Origin: an uncultured Actinomycetes bacterium | Lineage (GTDB): Bacteria > Actinomycetota > Acidimicrobiia > IMCC26256 > PALSA-555 | DNA length: 56,482 bases | NCBI GenBank assembly: GCA_937927875.1 | Contig: CALEYV010000034.1 | Coordinates: 1 to 56,482, forward strand | Direction: 5' to 3' | Shown: positions 39,784 through 50,000 of the stretch, piece after piece | Numbering within the stretch: position 1 is the first letter of the stretch | How the letters are laid out: each line of letters begins with the position of its first letter | The notes under the pieces: generated by a model | What the model was told of the DNA's origin: nothing | The model's database searches: none | Seen by the model: only the letters and a program-made list of their open reading frames with translations | Position numbers and translations under genes: made by a program

Positions 39784-41271
39784 ATGTCACGACGCCCGGC
39801 GGTCGCGCTGGGCGCGGTCGTGGTCGTCCTGGCGCTGCTGGCCTCGACGATGGTCGCGGGCGCGCTGGGGACCGGGGGATCGCTGCCGTGGCACGGGTGC
39901 GGCGGCGGGTTCCAGTGCGCGACGCTCTCGGTGCCGGTCGACTGGAACCAGCCCGGAGGCGAGCAGGTCGCGCTGGCGATCAGCCGCCACCCGGCGTCGG
40001 ACCCCAAGCACCGGCTCGGCACGCTGGTTGTGAACTTCGGCGGCCCCGGCGACCCCGGCGCCGAGACCTTGCGCATGGGTGGCCTCACCGGCTTTCCGGC
40101 CGAGATCCGGGCCCGGTTCGACGTCGTGAGCTTCGACCCCCGCGGGACCGGGCAGTCCCGTCCCATCGCCTGCGTCGACGACCACACCTATGACGAGTTC
40201 CTCGCTGAGGACCCGACGCCCGACACGGCGCAGCAGTTCGAGAGCTTCTACGCCGGCACGAACGGGCCGGTCGACCTGGTCGCGGCCTGCCTCTCCCGGC
40301 AGGGCCAGTGGCTCGGGCAGGTCGGCACCCGCAACACCGCCCGCGACCTCGAGGCCCTCCGCGCCGCCCTCGGCACGCCGAAGCTCACGTTCCTCGGCTA
40401 CTCGTATGGGACCGTCCTCGGCGCCATCTACGCCCAGCTCTACCCGAACCGGGTGGGCCCGATGGTGCTCGACGGGGCCGTCAACCTGTCGGACACGGCC
40501 GCCAGCGAGCTGCAGGCGAACGCGGTCGGGTTCGAGCAGGCCCTCGACGCGTTCCTCAACGACTGCGCGACCCGCAAGAGCTGCGCCTACAACCACGGCG
40601 GCGACCCGCGCGTGGCGCTCGCCACGCTGCAGCAGCGCTTCGAGAGCGGCTATCGGGTGCCGGTCGCGGACGGCCGGCAGGCCGGCGCCACGCTCTTCTA
40701 CCTGGCCCTGGCGGCCGCCCTCTACGACCGTGCCAACTGGCCCTATCTGGCTCGAGCGCTCGCCGACGCGGAGCGCGGCCGGGGCGACCTCCTGGCCAGC
40801 TTCGCCGACTCGATCACCGGCCGCGGCGCGGACGGCCACTTCGACCATCTCCAGGAGGCGCTGAACGCCATCCGCTGCGACGACCGCCCCGACGCCCTCG
40901 TCTCGTTCGATGCCTACCGGACGCAGTACACGCAGTACTCGCAGCAGTTCCCGATCTTCGGCGCCTTCCTCGCTGCCTCGCCCATCGGGTGCGACCCCCG
41001 CCTGCCGAGGCCGCCACCGTCCCAGCAGGTCGGCGACGTGCGCGTGACCGGCACCGGGCCGATCCTCATCGTCGGGACGACCGGTGACCCCGCGACCCCG
41101 TACGCGGGCGCGATCGACCTCCAGCAGCGCCTGACCGGCTCGCGGATCCTCACCCTCGTCAGCACCGAGCACGCCGGGTACGCGAAGGGGATCAGCTGCA
41201 TCGACAACGCCGTCGACAACTACCTGCTGCATCGCACGCTGCCGCCGGTCGGGCGGCGGTGCCGCCCCTAG
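39784..41271 (+). CDS. Secreted alpha/beta hydrolase, tripeptidyl-aminopeptidase (TAP/SlpD) type
   Basis: A 495-residue exported hydrolase. A signal peptide or anchor covers 1-30 (RRPAVALGAVVVVLALLASTMVAGALG). VNFGGPGDPGAETL is the oxyanion region, FDPRGTGQSRPI follows, and the nucleophile Ser is in FLGYSYGTVLGAIY. The acid Asp is in VGTTGDPATPY and the His in STEHAGYA. A TAP-like C-terminal domain closes the fold. Relatives remove tripeptides from protein N-termini outside the cell or hydrolyse esters. Paired Cys (CGGGFQC, and others) suggest disulfides. Convergent with the cyclase, 7 bases apart. Confidence 0.88.
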   Translation: MSRRPAVALGAVVVVLALLASTMVAGALGTGGSLPWHGCGGGFQCATLSVPVDWNQPGGEQVALAISRHPASDPKHRLGTLVVNFGGPGDPGAETLRMGGLTGFPAEIRARFDVVSFDPRGTGQSRPIACVDDHTYDEFLAEDPTPDTAQQFESFYAGTNGPVDLVAACLSRQGQWLGQVGTRNTARDLEALRAALGTPKLTFLGYSYGTVLGAIYAQLYPNRVGPMVLDGAVNLSDTAASELQANAVGFEQALDAFLNDCATRKSCAYNHGGDPRVALATLQQRFESGYRVPVADGRQAGATLFYLALAAALYDRANWPYLARALADAERGRGDLLASFADSITGRGADGHFDHLQEALNAIRCDDRPDALVSFDAYRTQYTQYSQQFPIFGAFLAASPIGCDPRLPRPPPSQQVGDVRVTGTGPILIVGTTGDPATPYAGAIDLQQRLTGSRILTLVSTEHAGYAKGISCIDNAVDNYLLHRTLPPVGRRCRP

Positions 41272-41278
41272 TCCGAAC

Positions 41279-42343
41279 TCAGGCCGGGACCGTCGCCGCG
41301 TCGAGGCGGTACACGTCGAGTCGACCGAGGCCGCGCACCCGCCGGCGCGGGAGCCGCCGCAGCCCGAACCGCTCGTCACCGGCGAGCGCGGACGCGACGT
41401 CGGCCGACGCCAGGACCGTGCCCGGCAGCGCCAGCTCGGTGAGCCGGCTGGCGAGGTTCACGACCGGCCCGAAGTAGTCGCCGTCCCGCGAGAGCACGGT
41501 GCCGGTGGCCAGGCCGGCCCGGGCCTCGGGGAGGACCTCGTCACGCCCGGACTCGGCGGTGAGCTGCAGCGCGATCTGGGCCGCGGTCTGGGGCCGGTCG
41601 GCGATGAACATCACCTCGTCGCCGATCGTCTTCACGATCCGGCCCCCGGCCGCGGTGACGGTGTCGTGCGCGACGGTAGTGAACCGATCGACGAGCGCGG
41701 CCAGCTCGGCCTCCTCGAGATTCTCCGCGATCGCGGTGAAGCCGACCAGGTCGACGAACCCGACCGACACTTGGACGGTGCCCGGCGAGCCCGGCTCGGT
41801 GCCGGCCAGCTTGCGCCAGAGGGCGGCGCGTAGCTGCAGCCGGTGCGTGTGGTCGACGAGCCGGCTGATGCGGTCGAAGTCGAGATGCGTGGCGACGAGC
41901 GCGGCGAGATCCTCGTCCGACAGACCCTGCCGGCGGGCTTGGTCGACCGAAAACGCGACGTCGTCGCTCTCGGCGTCCGCGACGCGCGCCAGCGCCGAGC
42001 TCAGCACCCTCGCGTTGGTCAGCGCCCGGTCGAGGCTCCAGTCCGTGAACCACGGCTCCTGCAGCTGCTCCAGGAAGCCCCGGAGCGCCTCGACGTCCCG
42101 GTCGGTGAGCGCAGGCAGGTCATCGGGCAGGTCCGGGAACCCGATCGCCCGCCACACCGCCCGGGCCGTCTCCGGATCGGTGCCGGCGCGCGCCGCCACC
42201 TCGAGCAGCGTGTACTGGCGGGCGCCGGGCATCACGGTCCGGTCGAAGACCAGCAGCGTGAGGTAGCGGTTTCGGGCCGCTTGCTCGATCTCAGTCGAGC
42301 TGGCGCCGCGACGACGCAGGTACCGGGCCAGGGACCGGTTCAC
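41279..42343 (-). CDS. Class III adenylate cyclase with N-terminal regulatory domain
   Basis: A 354-residue soluble cyclase. The catalytic domain (from about 192) has metal-binding Asp198 (FVDLVGFT) and Asp242 (IGDEVMF), Lys238 just before IGDE and Asp289 before YFG as ATP-selecting residues, and Asn296/Arg300 (VNLASR) for the transition state. All are intact, so it should make cAMP. Residues 1-185 form an all-helical regulatory part with YTLLEVAARAGTDPETARAVWRAIGF (HTH-like) resembling the pH-sensing autoinhibitory domain of mycobacterial Rv1264. GTG 42343 lies 10 bases after an acyl-CoA dehydrogenase stop, so they are probably co-transcribed. Confidence 0.88.
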   Translation of the reverse strand: MNRSLARYLRRRGASSTEIEQAARNRYLTLLVFDRTVMPGARQYTLLEVAARAGTDPETARAVWRAIGFPDLPDDLPALTDRDVEALRGFLEQLQEPWFTDWSLDRALTNARVLSSALARVADAESDDVAFSVDQARRQGLSDEDLAALVATHLDFDRISRLVDHTHRLQLRAALWRKLAGTEPGSPGTVQVSVGFVDLVGFTAIAENLEEAELAALVDRFTTVAHDTVTAAGGRIVKTIGDEVMFIADRPQTAAQIALQLTAESGRDEVLPEARAGLATGTVLSRDGDYFGPVVNLASRLTELALPGTVLASADVASALAGDERFGLRRLPRRRVRGLGRLDVYRLDAATVPA

Positions 42344-42353
42344 GAGGCGGCCG

Positions 42354-43637
42354 TCACGCCGAGCGGGGCACGTCCTTCCACGCCAGCTCCCGCGAGTTGT
42401 CGGGCTCCTTCGGCAGCCCGAGCACGCGCTCCCCGAGGATGTTGCGCATCACGTTGGACGTGCCGCCCTCGATGGTGTTGGCCTGCGCGCGCAGGAACCC
42501 GCGGGCGATCGACGGCCGGTCGTCGCCCATCCCGCCGATGTAGGCGAGCGGCCCTTCGGCCCGCTCCGACGTGGTCGGCTCCCACGCGACGCCGCCGATT
42601 CCCTCCATGTCGACGGCCAGCTTCTGCAGCCGCTGGTTGTACTCGGCCTGCATCAGCTTCGTGATCGAGCCTTCCGGCCCGGCCTCGGCGCCGGACTTGC
42701 GCCGGTCGGCGGCGCGCTGGTTGTTGAACCGGATCAGGCGGCCGTCGATGTAGAGCTCGGCCAGCCGCTGGCGCAGCAGCGGGTCGCGCACGGGCCGGTG
42801 GCGCTCCAGGAGGGTGCGGATCGGGCTGCCGCCGACCGCGTCACCGGCGAGCGACCCGGCGCCCGACAGCGACACGCGCTCGTTCATGAGCGTCGTGATG
42901 GCGACTCGCCAGCCCTCGCCCTCCGGCCCGACCCGCGCCGAGTCCGGCACCCGCACGTTCTCGAAGAAGACCTCATTGAACTCGGCGTCGCCGGTGATCT
43001 GGACCAGCGGGCGGACCTCGACGCCCGGTGTCTGCATGTCGATGACGAAGTAGCTGAGGCCCTTGTGCTTCGGCACGTCCGGGTTCGTGCGAGCCAGCAG
43101 CATCCCGTACTTCGCGAAGTGGGCCAGCGTGGTCCACACCTTCTGGCCGGTGACGATCCACTCGTCGCCGTCGCGCACGGCCCGGGTCGAGAGGCCGGCG
43201 ACGTCCGAGCCCGCGCCGGGCTCGCTGAACAGCTGGCACCAGATCTCCTCGTTCGTGGCCAGCCCGCGCATGAACTGGTGCTTCTGGTCCTCGGTGCCCC
43301 ACGTGAGCACGGTCGGGCCGCCCATGCCGATCCCGATGATGTTGAACGGGCGCGGCACGCGGTAGCGGCTCAGCACCTCGTTGACGTGCTTCGCCTGCCC
43401 GGGCGTGAGCGACAGGCCGGCGCCGTACTCGGCCGGCCAGGTGGGGGTGGCGTAGCCAGCCTCGCCGAGGCGGCGGCACCAGTCGCGGTAGTCGAGCGAG
43501 CGCCGCAGCGCCTGCCACCGCTCCTCGTCGCCGGCGTCGATGGCGTCCATCCAGCCCTCGGGGAGCTCCTCGCGCAGGAACGCCAGCGTCTGCTCTCGAA
43601 GCTGGGTGTCGGTCGGCTGAGACGTGTCGAGCGCCAT
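42354..43637 (-). CDS. Acyl-CoA dehydrogenase (FadE type)
   Basis: A 427-residue acyl-CoA dehydrogenase. IWCQLFSEPGAGSDVAGLSTRA and WIVTGQKVWTTLAHFAKYGMLLART are the FAD-binding strands, and MNERVSLSG and TIEGGTSNVMRNILGERVLGLP (Glu390 region) are the C-terminal helices. This form is typical of actinobacterial FadE enzymes that oxidise steroid or branched chains, often as heterotetramers with a partner; no partner is adjacent. ATG 43637 follows GGGGGAACG. Electrons go to EtfAB. The downstream cyclase is 10 bases away. Confidence 0.9.
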   Translation of the reverse strand: MALDTSQPTDTQLREQTLAFLREELPEGWMDAIDAGDEERWQALRRSLDYRDWCRRLGEAGYATPTWPAEYGAGLSLTPGQAKHVNEVLSRYRVPRPFNIIGIGMGGPTVLTWGTEDQKHQFMRGLATNEEIWCQLFSEPGAGSDVAGLSTRAVRDGDEWIVTGQKVWTTLAHFAKYGMLLARTNPDVPKHKGLSYFVIDMQTPGVEVRPLVQITGDAEFNEVFFENVRVPDSARVGPEGEGWRVAITTLMNERVSLSGAGSLAGDAVGGSPIRTLLERHRPVRDPLLRQRLAELYIDGRLIRFNNQRAADRRKSGAEAGPEGSITKLMQAEYNQRLQKLAVDMEGIGGVAWEPTTSERAEGPLAYIGGMGDDRPSIARGFLRAQANTIEGGTSNVMRNILGERVLGLPKEPDNSRELAWKDVPRSA

Positions 43638-43836
43638 CGTTCCCCCACTGCTTGGCACCGACACGGAGCGTAGCGGCACGCCGATCCCCCCGACGTCGAC
43701 ACCGAGGCCGACCTGCTCGTCCGAGGGCGTGATCGTGGCGGAGCGATGACGCGCTCCACCGCCGCCGGTATCCTCGGCTCGCCGACCGCTCGTGCCGCGA
43801 CACCGCCAGCGGCCGGGCGCCGAGAAACGGAGCACG

Positions 43837-44532
43837 ATGCGCACCCACCACGCGGAGCGCCACCGCTACGACCGGGTGGGCTGGCTGCGGGCGGCCGTGC
43901 TCGGCGCCAACGACGGCATCCTCTCCGTCGCCAGCATCCTGCTCGGCGTCGCGGCCGCGACGTCCTCACGCAATCAGATCGCGATCGCCGGCGCGGCCGC
44001 GCTGGTCGCCGGCGCGATGGCCATGGCCACCGGCGAGTTCGTGTCGGTGAGCTCCCAGCGCGACACCCAGCGGGCCGACATCGCGCGCGAGCGACGGGAG
44101 ATCCTCCAGAACCCGGACTTCGAGCTCGCCGAGCTCCAGGAGATCTACCAGCACCGCGGCCTCGAGCCGGCCCTCGCCCGCACGGTGGCCGAGCGGCTGA
44201 TGGAGCAGGACGCGCTCGGGGCCCACCTCCGCGACGAGCTCGGCATGACGGGCGTCGGGGTCGCGGCCCCGCCGCAGGCCGCGGTGAGCTCGGCGATCAG
44301 CTTCGCGGCCGGCGGCACGCTGCCGCTGGCGGCCGCCATCGCGGTGCCCAGCGGCGCTCGCGTGCCGGTGGTCGCCGCGCTGGCGCTGGTGCTCCTCGCC
44401 GGGACCGGCGCCCTTGGCGGTCGGCTCGGGGGCGCGCCGATTCGGCGCGCCGCGCTGCGAGTGCTCGCCGGCGGAAGCCTGGCGATGCTCGCGACCTGGG
44501 CCATCGGGTCGCTGGTCGGCACCGCCGTCTAA
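43837..44532 (+). CDS. VIT1/CCC1-family metal transporter
   Basis: A 231-residue membrane protein. RVGWLRAAVLGANDGILSVASILLGVAAA and AMAMATGEFVSVSSQRDTQRADIARERREI are the VIT-type helix pair and cytosolic metal-binding entry helices (Glu-rich segment 100-145), followed by three C-terminal helices. VIT1/CCC1 proteins export or sequester Fe2+/Mn2+ with proton exchange; the Met/Glu metal-binding segment is shorter than in plant VIT1. ATG 43837 with AACGGAG upstream. Convergent with ctpE. The 200-base divergent region (43638-43836) shows no clear operator. Confidence 0.85.
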   Translation: MRTHHAERHRYDRVGWLRAAVLGANDGILSVASILLGVAAATSSRNQIAIAGAAALVAGAMAMATGEFVSVSSQRDTQRADIARERREILQNPDFELAELQEIYQHRGLEPALARTVAERLMEQDALGAHLRDELGMTGVGVAAPPQAAVSSAISFAAGGTLPLAAAIAVPSGARVPVVAALALVLLAGTGALGGRLGGAPIRRAALRVLAGGSLAMLATWAIGSLVGTAV

Positions 44533-44542
44533 CTCGGGCGAG

Positions 44543-46972
44543 TCAGCGCCCCGCCGCCGTCGCGGCACCGACCGGCGCGTGCCGCTGGTGACGCTGGGCG
44601 AGGAACCGGGACGTTCGCCAGCCCAGCTCCACGAGGACGATGCCGAGCGCCGCGATCGCGGCCGCCTCCCCGAGCACGCCGCCCGGGGGCAGGGAGAGGG
44701 CGAAGAAGCTCCGGAACGGGGCGACGGCGACGATCGTCACCACCGAGAGCACCATCAGCAGCGCGAGGAGGCCCCGCCACCAGTTGATGGGACGGGCGAG
44801 GATGACGAGCACCCACAGCGCGATGGCGGCCACGACGAGCGTGGCCGTCGTGCGCGACTCGGTGAGCGACCGGTTCTCGGCGTAGAAGGCGACGCCGTAC
44901 GCCGCCAGCGCGCACGAGCCGATGACGACACCGGCCGGCACGCAGAACCGCAGGACCCGCTTGATGAAGCCGGGGACGTACCGCCGCTTGTTCGGCGCGA
45001 TGGCGAGGAAGAACCCGGGGATGCCGATCGTGAAGTTGCTGATGATCGTGAGGTGGCGGGGCAGGAACGGGTACTTCCAGCTGAGGATGACGACCGACAC
45101 CGCGATGAGCACCGCGTAGACGGTCTTGGTGACGAACAGGTTGGCCGACCGCTCGATGTTGGCGATGACGCGCCGGCCCTCGGCGACGACGCCGGGTAAT
45201 GTCGAAAACCGCCCGTCGAGCAGCACCAGCTTGGCGACGGCGCGCGTCGCCGCCGCGCCCGAACCCATCGCGACGCCCAGGTCGGCGTCCTTGAGGGCGA
45301 GGGCGTCGTTGACCCCATCGCCGGTCATCGCGACGACGTGGCCGTGCGACTGGAGCGCGTGGACCATGGCCCGCTTCTGCTGGGGCGTGACTCGTCCGTA
45401 GACGGTGTGCGTGTCGAGGATGTCGGCGAGCTTCGCCTCGTCGTCGGGCAGCTCGCGCGCGTCGACCGGGTCCTCGGTGCCGGGCAGCCCGACCCGGCTC
45501 GCGACCGCCGCGACCGTGCGGGGGTTGTCCCCGGAGATCACCTTCAGACCCACGCCCTGCTCGGCGAAGTACGCCAGCGTCTCGCGCGCGTCGGGCCGGA
45601 TCTTCTCCTCGAACAGGACGAGCGCGGCGGGCGTCAGCGGGTCGGGCAGCGCCTCGTCGGTGAGCGGCGCGTCGCTGCGGCCCAGGAGCAGGACCCGCTT
45701 GCCCTCGGCCGCCAGCTCGTTGGCGCGTCGCCGGACGGCGCTGTCGGGGGCGGCGTCGGGGAGCACCATCTCCGGCGCGCCGAGGACCCAGGTTCCCTGG
45801 GCGCCGAAGCTCGCCGCGCTCCACTTGCGAGCCGACGAGAAGGGCGTCGATGCGGTGCGGGCCCAGCCGTCGGGAGCCGAGCGGGCGGCGCCGACGGCGG
45901 CGAGCGTCGCGTTGCGGTTGGGGTCGTCGGCGAGGGCGCCGAGGGCGGCGTCGGCGTCGGTCGGATGCGTCGCGTCGAGGGGCTCGAGCCGGTCGAACAC
46001 GACGTCGCCCTCGGTGAGGGTGCCGGTCTTGTCGAGGCAGACCACGTCCACCCGGGCCAGCCCCTCGACCGCGGGGAGCTCCTGCACGAGGACGTTGCGT
46101 CGGGCCAGCGTCACGGCCGCGATCCCGAACGCCAGGCTGGTGAGCAGCACCAGTCCCTCGGGCACCATGCCGACGACGCCCGCCACCGTGCTCGTCAGCG
46201 CGGCCCGCACCTGGTCGGTCCGCAGCTGCTGCCACAGCAGCAGCCCCGACACCGGGAACAGCGCGTACTGGATGAGGCGGAGCAGGAAGTTGATGCCGTC
46301 GACGAGCTCCGAATGGGCGATCCGGAACTCGCGCGCCTCCCGTGCGATGCGGCGCGCGTACGAATCAGGGCCCACCGCGGTGGCTTGGAACCGGCCCGCC
46401 CCCGCCACGACGATGCTGCCCGACATGACGGTCGACCCGGGCGTCTTGTCGATCGGCTCGGACTCGCCGGTGAGCAGCGACTCGTCGACCTCGAGCCCCT
46501 CGGCCTGGCGGACGATCCCGTCCGCGGGGATCTGATCACCCGTCCGCAGCTCGCCGAGGTCGTCGAGCACGAGGTCCTCGATCGCCACCTCCTCCACCTG
46601 CCCGTCCCGCACCACGCTCGCCTTGGGCGCGTTGAGCACCGCCAGCGCGTCGAGCTTCCGCTTGGCCCGGACCTCCTGGACGATCCCGATCAGCGCGTTG
46701 GCGACGAGCACGAAGCCGAACAGGCCGTCCTGGGGGTGCCCCACCGCCAGGACGACGACGAGCATCGTGCCGAGGATTGCGTTGAACCGGGTGAGGACGT
46801 TGGCGCGGATGATCTCGCCGTAGGTGCGGCTCGTCCGCTCGCCACCGCCGTTCGTGAGCCCGCGCGCGACGCGGTCGCGCACCTCGGCCGCGGTCAGCCC
46901 GGTCGGTGGCGTCTCGCGGTCGGGTGACGGCGACGCGGGCGCGCTGGACCCGGCCGGCGCCGACGCGGTCAT
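44543..46972 (-). CDS. ctpE: P-type ATPase, CtpE-like
   Basis: An 809-residue HAD-type P-ATPase. The actuator motif is LLTGES (167-171), the pump Pro-Glu is VPEGLVLL (270-277), the phosphorylated Asp314 is in CLDKTGTLT and the hinge is TGDGVNDALALKDADLG. The N-terminal region LTAAEVRDRVARGLTN, then RTYGEIIRANVLTRFNAILG, is nearly the mycobacterial CtpE pattern, which lacks heavy-metal domains and imports Ca2+ needed for envelope integrity. Ten helices are predicted. ATG 46972 is chosen because TACGGT (46985-46980) lies 7 bases upstream; ATG 47017 is possible. Confidence 0.9.
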   Translation of the reverse strand: MTASAPAGSSAPASPSPDRETPPTGLTAAEVRDRVARGLTNGGGERTSRTYGEIIRANVLTRFNAILGTMLVVVLAVGHPQDGLFGFVLVANALIGIVQEVRAKRKLDALAVLNAPKASVVRDGQVEEVAIEDLVLDDLGELRTGDQIPADGIVRQAEGLEVDESLLTGESEPIDKTPGSTVMSGSIVVAGAGRFQATAVGPDSYARRIAREAREFRIAHSELVDGINFLLRLIQYALFPVSGLLLWQQLRTDQVRAALTSTVAGVVGMVPEGLVLLTSLAFGIAAVTLARRNVLVQELPAVEGLARVDVVCLDKTGTLTEGDVVFDRLEPLDATHPTDADAALGALADDPNRNATLAAVGAARSAPDGWARTASTPFSSARKWSAASFGAQGTWVLGAPEMVLPDAAPDSAVRRRANELAAEGKRVLLLGRSDAPLTDEALPDPLTPAALVLFEEKIRPDARETLAYFAEQGVGLKVISGDNPRTVAAVASRVGLPGTEDPVDARELPDDEAKLADILDTHTVYGRVTPQQKRAMVHALQSHGHVVAMTGDGVNDALALKDADLGVAMGSGAAATRAVAKLVLLDGRFSTLPGVVAEGRRVIANIERSANLFVTKTVYAVLIAVSVVILSWKYPFLPRHLTIISNFTIGIPGFFLAIAPNKRRYVPGFIKRVLRFCVPAGVVIGSCALAAYGVAFYAENRSLTESRTTATLVVAAIALWVLVILARPINWWRGLLALLMVLSVVTIVAVAPFRSFFALSLPPGGVLGEAAAIAALGIVLVELGWRTSRFLAQRHQRHAPVGAATAAGR

Positions 46973-46979
46973 CGCGCTG

Positions 46980-46985
46980 ACCGTA
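46980..46985 (-). promoter_or_regulatory. -10 element of ctpE
   Basis: Minus-strand TACGGT lies 7 bases before ATG 46972; leaderless. Confidence 0.45.
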
Positions 46986-47087
46986 GCCGAGGGGTTGCCG
47001 GATTCTGGTTGATGCACGCGCGCTCGGCCCGGCGACGATGACGGCGTGTCACGGTCGTCGACCGGAGGGCCGCGCGTCCCTCGCCGG

Positions 47088-50000
47088 TCAGCGGAAGTCG
47101 CGGGATCGCAGCAGCGCGGCGGGTGTCAGGGCGAGGGGCTCGAGGTGCTGGGCGAGGAGGTTCACGACGCCCTGCTCGCGCTCCAGGCGGCCCCGCACCC
47201 GCAGCGCGGGGGCGGCCCGCGCCACCCGGCGGTACCGCGCCCACACCTCGGGAGTGCAGATCACGTTCACGAGGCCGGTCTCGTCCTCGAGGTTCAGGAA
47301 CACCACCCCGTTCGCGGTCTCGGGCTGCTGGCGGTGCGTGACGATCCCCGCCACCTCGACCCGGGCCCGATCGGGCCGGGTCCGCAGCGTCTCGGCGGTG
47401 ACGACGCCGGCCGCCGCCAGCTCGTCGCGCACGAACTCGGTGGGATGGCGCGCCGCCGAGAGGCCGGTGGCGCCGAGGTCGGCCGCGGTGGCCTCGATCT
47501 CGGTCATGCCGGGCAGCGGCGGCGCCTCGATTCCGGTGACGATGCCGGGGAGCGTCCCGGCCCGGGCGTCGCGCAGGCCGCCGGCCGCCCAGAGCCCGGC
47601 CCGCCGGGAGACGCCGAAGCCCTCGAAGGCGCCCGCGGTCGCCAGCGACTCGAGCGCGTCGACGGTGGCGCCGGTGCGACGGGTGAAGTCCTCGAGGTCG
47701 GTGAAGGCCCGCTCGGCGCGGGCTTCGTCGATCCGGTCGAGGAGCCGGTCGGTGAGTCCCCGCACGTAGCGCAGGCCGATCCGCACCGCCTGCGTGGACA
47801 CGTCGGCGTGCCACCCCGGCCGCGGGACGCCGATCGGGCCCGCGTCGGCGGTGCGGGCCTCGAGGGTGCAGTCCCGCCGCGAGGCGTGGACGCAGGGGCC
47901 GAGGACCTGCACCCCGTGCCGGATCGCGTCCCGCACGATGGTGTGCGGCGAGTAGAAGCCCATCGGCTGCGCGTTCAGCAGCGCGCAGGCGAACTCGGCC
48001 GGGTAGCGCCGCTTCACCCAGGCGCTCGCGTACACGAGGTAGGCGAAGCTGACCGAGTGGCTCTCGGGGAACCCGAAGTCGGCGAACGCCTCCAGCTTGT
48101 GCGCGATCTCCTCCGCCGTCTCGCCGGTGATCCCCCGCTCCGCCATCCCCTGCAGCAGCCGGTCGCGCATGGCCGCCATGCGCGACCGCGAGCGCTTCGA
48201 ACCCATCGCCTGCCGGAGCTGGTCGGCCTCCCCGGGCGAGAACCCGGCCGCGTCGATGGCGATCTGCATGAGCTGCTCCTGGAAGAGCGGCACCCCCAGG
48301 GTCTTGCGCAGGCAGCCCTCGAGCACCGGGTGGGGGTAGGTGATCGGCTCGTCACCGCTGCGCCGCCGGAGGTACGGGTGCACCGAGCCGCCTTGGATCG
48401 GGCCCGGTCGGATCAGCGCCACCTCGATGACGAGGTCGTAGAAGGTGCGGGGGCGCAGACGAGGCAGCGTCGCCATCTGGGCCCGGCTCTCGACCTGGAA
48501 CACGCCGATCGTGTCCGCGGCGCAGAGCAGGTCGTAGACCTCGTCCTCCTGGGGGATGGTGGCAAGGTCGATCTCGGTGCCCTCGTGCTCCCGCACCAGG
48601 TCGACGGCGAGATGCAGCATCGTGAGCATCCCGAGGCCGAGCAGGTCGAACTTCACGAGGCCGGCCGCCGCGCAGTCGTCCTTGTCCCACTGCAACACCG
48701 ACCGGTCCTCCATCCGGGCCCACTCGACGGGACAGAACTCCACCAGCGGCCGGTCGGCCATCACCATCCCGCCGGAGTGGATGCCGAGGTGGCGCGGGAA
48801 GTCGAGGACCTGGCGGGCGAGGTCGAGCACCAGCTCGGGGACCGGCGGCGCCCCCTCCGAGCTGGTGACGTCCTCGAACGCCTGGTCGTGGGACCGCCAC
48901 CGGTCGGTCCACTTCGTGAGCGCGTCGGCGTGGCCGGGCGACAGCCCGACCGCCTTGGCCATCTCGCGCAGCGCCGAGCGGGGCCGGTAAGTGATGACGT
49001 TGGCGACCTGGGCGGCGCGGTCGCGCCCGTACTTCTCGTAGAGGAACTGGATCACCTCCTCGCGGCGCTGGTGCTCGATGTCGACATCGATGTCGGGCGG
49101 CCCGTCCCGCTCCGGGGAGAGGAAGCGCTCGAACAGCAGGCCGAGGGCGACCGAGTCCGCCTTCGTGATTCCGAGCGCGTAGCAGACGGCGCTGTTGGCG
49201 GCGCTGCCCCGCCCCTGGCAGAAGATGTCGTGCTCGGCGCAGAACGACACGATCTCGACGAGCAGCAGGAAGTACCCGGGGAAGTTGAGCTGCTCGATGA
49301 CGTCGAGCTCATAGGCCAGCTGGTGCATCGCCTGGTCGTGGTTCGGGTGCGTCACCGGGTAGCGCGCCGCCGCGCCCCGCCGGGTGAGCTCGCGCAGCCA
49401 CGACATGTCGGTGTGGCCGGCCGGGACGTCGAGGTCGGGCAGGTCGGGGGCGGCCAGGCGCAGGTCGAACGCGCACTCGGCCGCCACCTCGAGGGTGCGC
49501 TCCACCGCGCCGGGCCAGCGCGCGAACCGCCGGCGCTGCTCGGCCGGGCGACGGAGATGCGCGAGAGGGGAGGCGGGAAGCCAGCCGTCGATCTCGTCGA
49601 GCGAGCGCCGGGCCCGGATCGCCGCCAGCGCGGTCGCCAGCGGCTGCTGGCCCGTGGTGGCGTAGTGGACGTTGTTCGTGGCGATCACCTCGACCCCGAC
49701 CCGGGCCGCCACCTCGGCCAAGGCGTCGTTGCGGTGACGGTCGAGCGGGTCCCCGTGGTCCCACAGCTCGACGAGCACCCGATCCCGACCGAACGCGGCC
49801 ACGAGTCGCTCCAGCGCGCGACGGGCGGCGGCCGGGCCGTCGGCGAGCAGCGCGCGTGGCACCGCGCCCTTCCGGCACCCGGTCAGCACCATCCAGGCGT
49901 CGTTCGCGACGCTCGCCCGGCCGCTCGTGACGTGCACGCCAGCGCGGGCGGCGTCGGCGAGATCCTCGAGCCGGAAGCGGGGCGCGCCCTTCTCCCCCGC

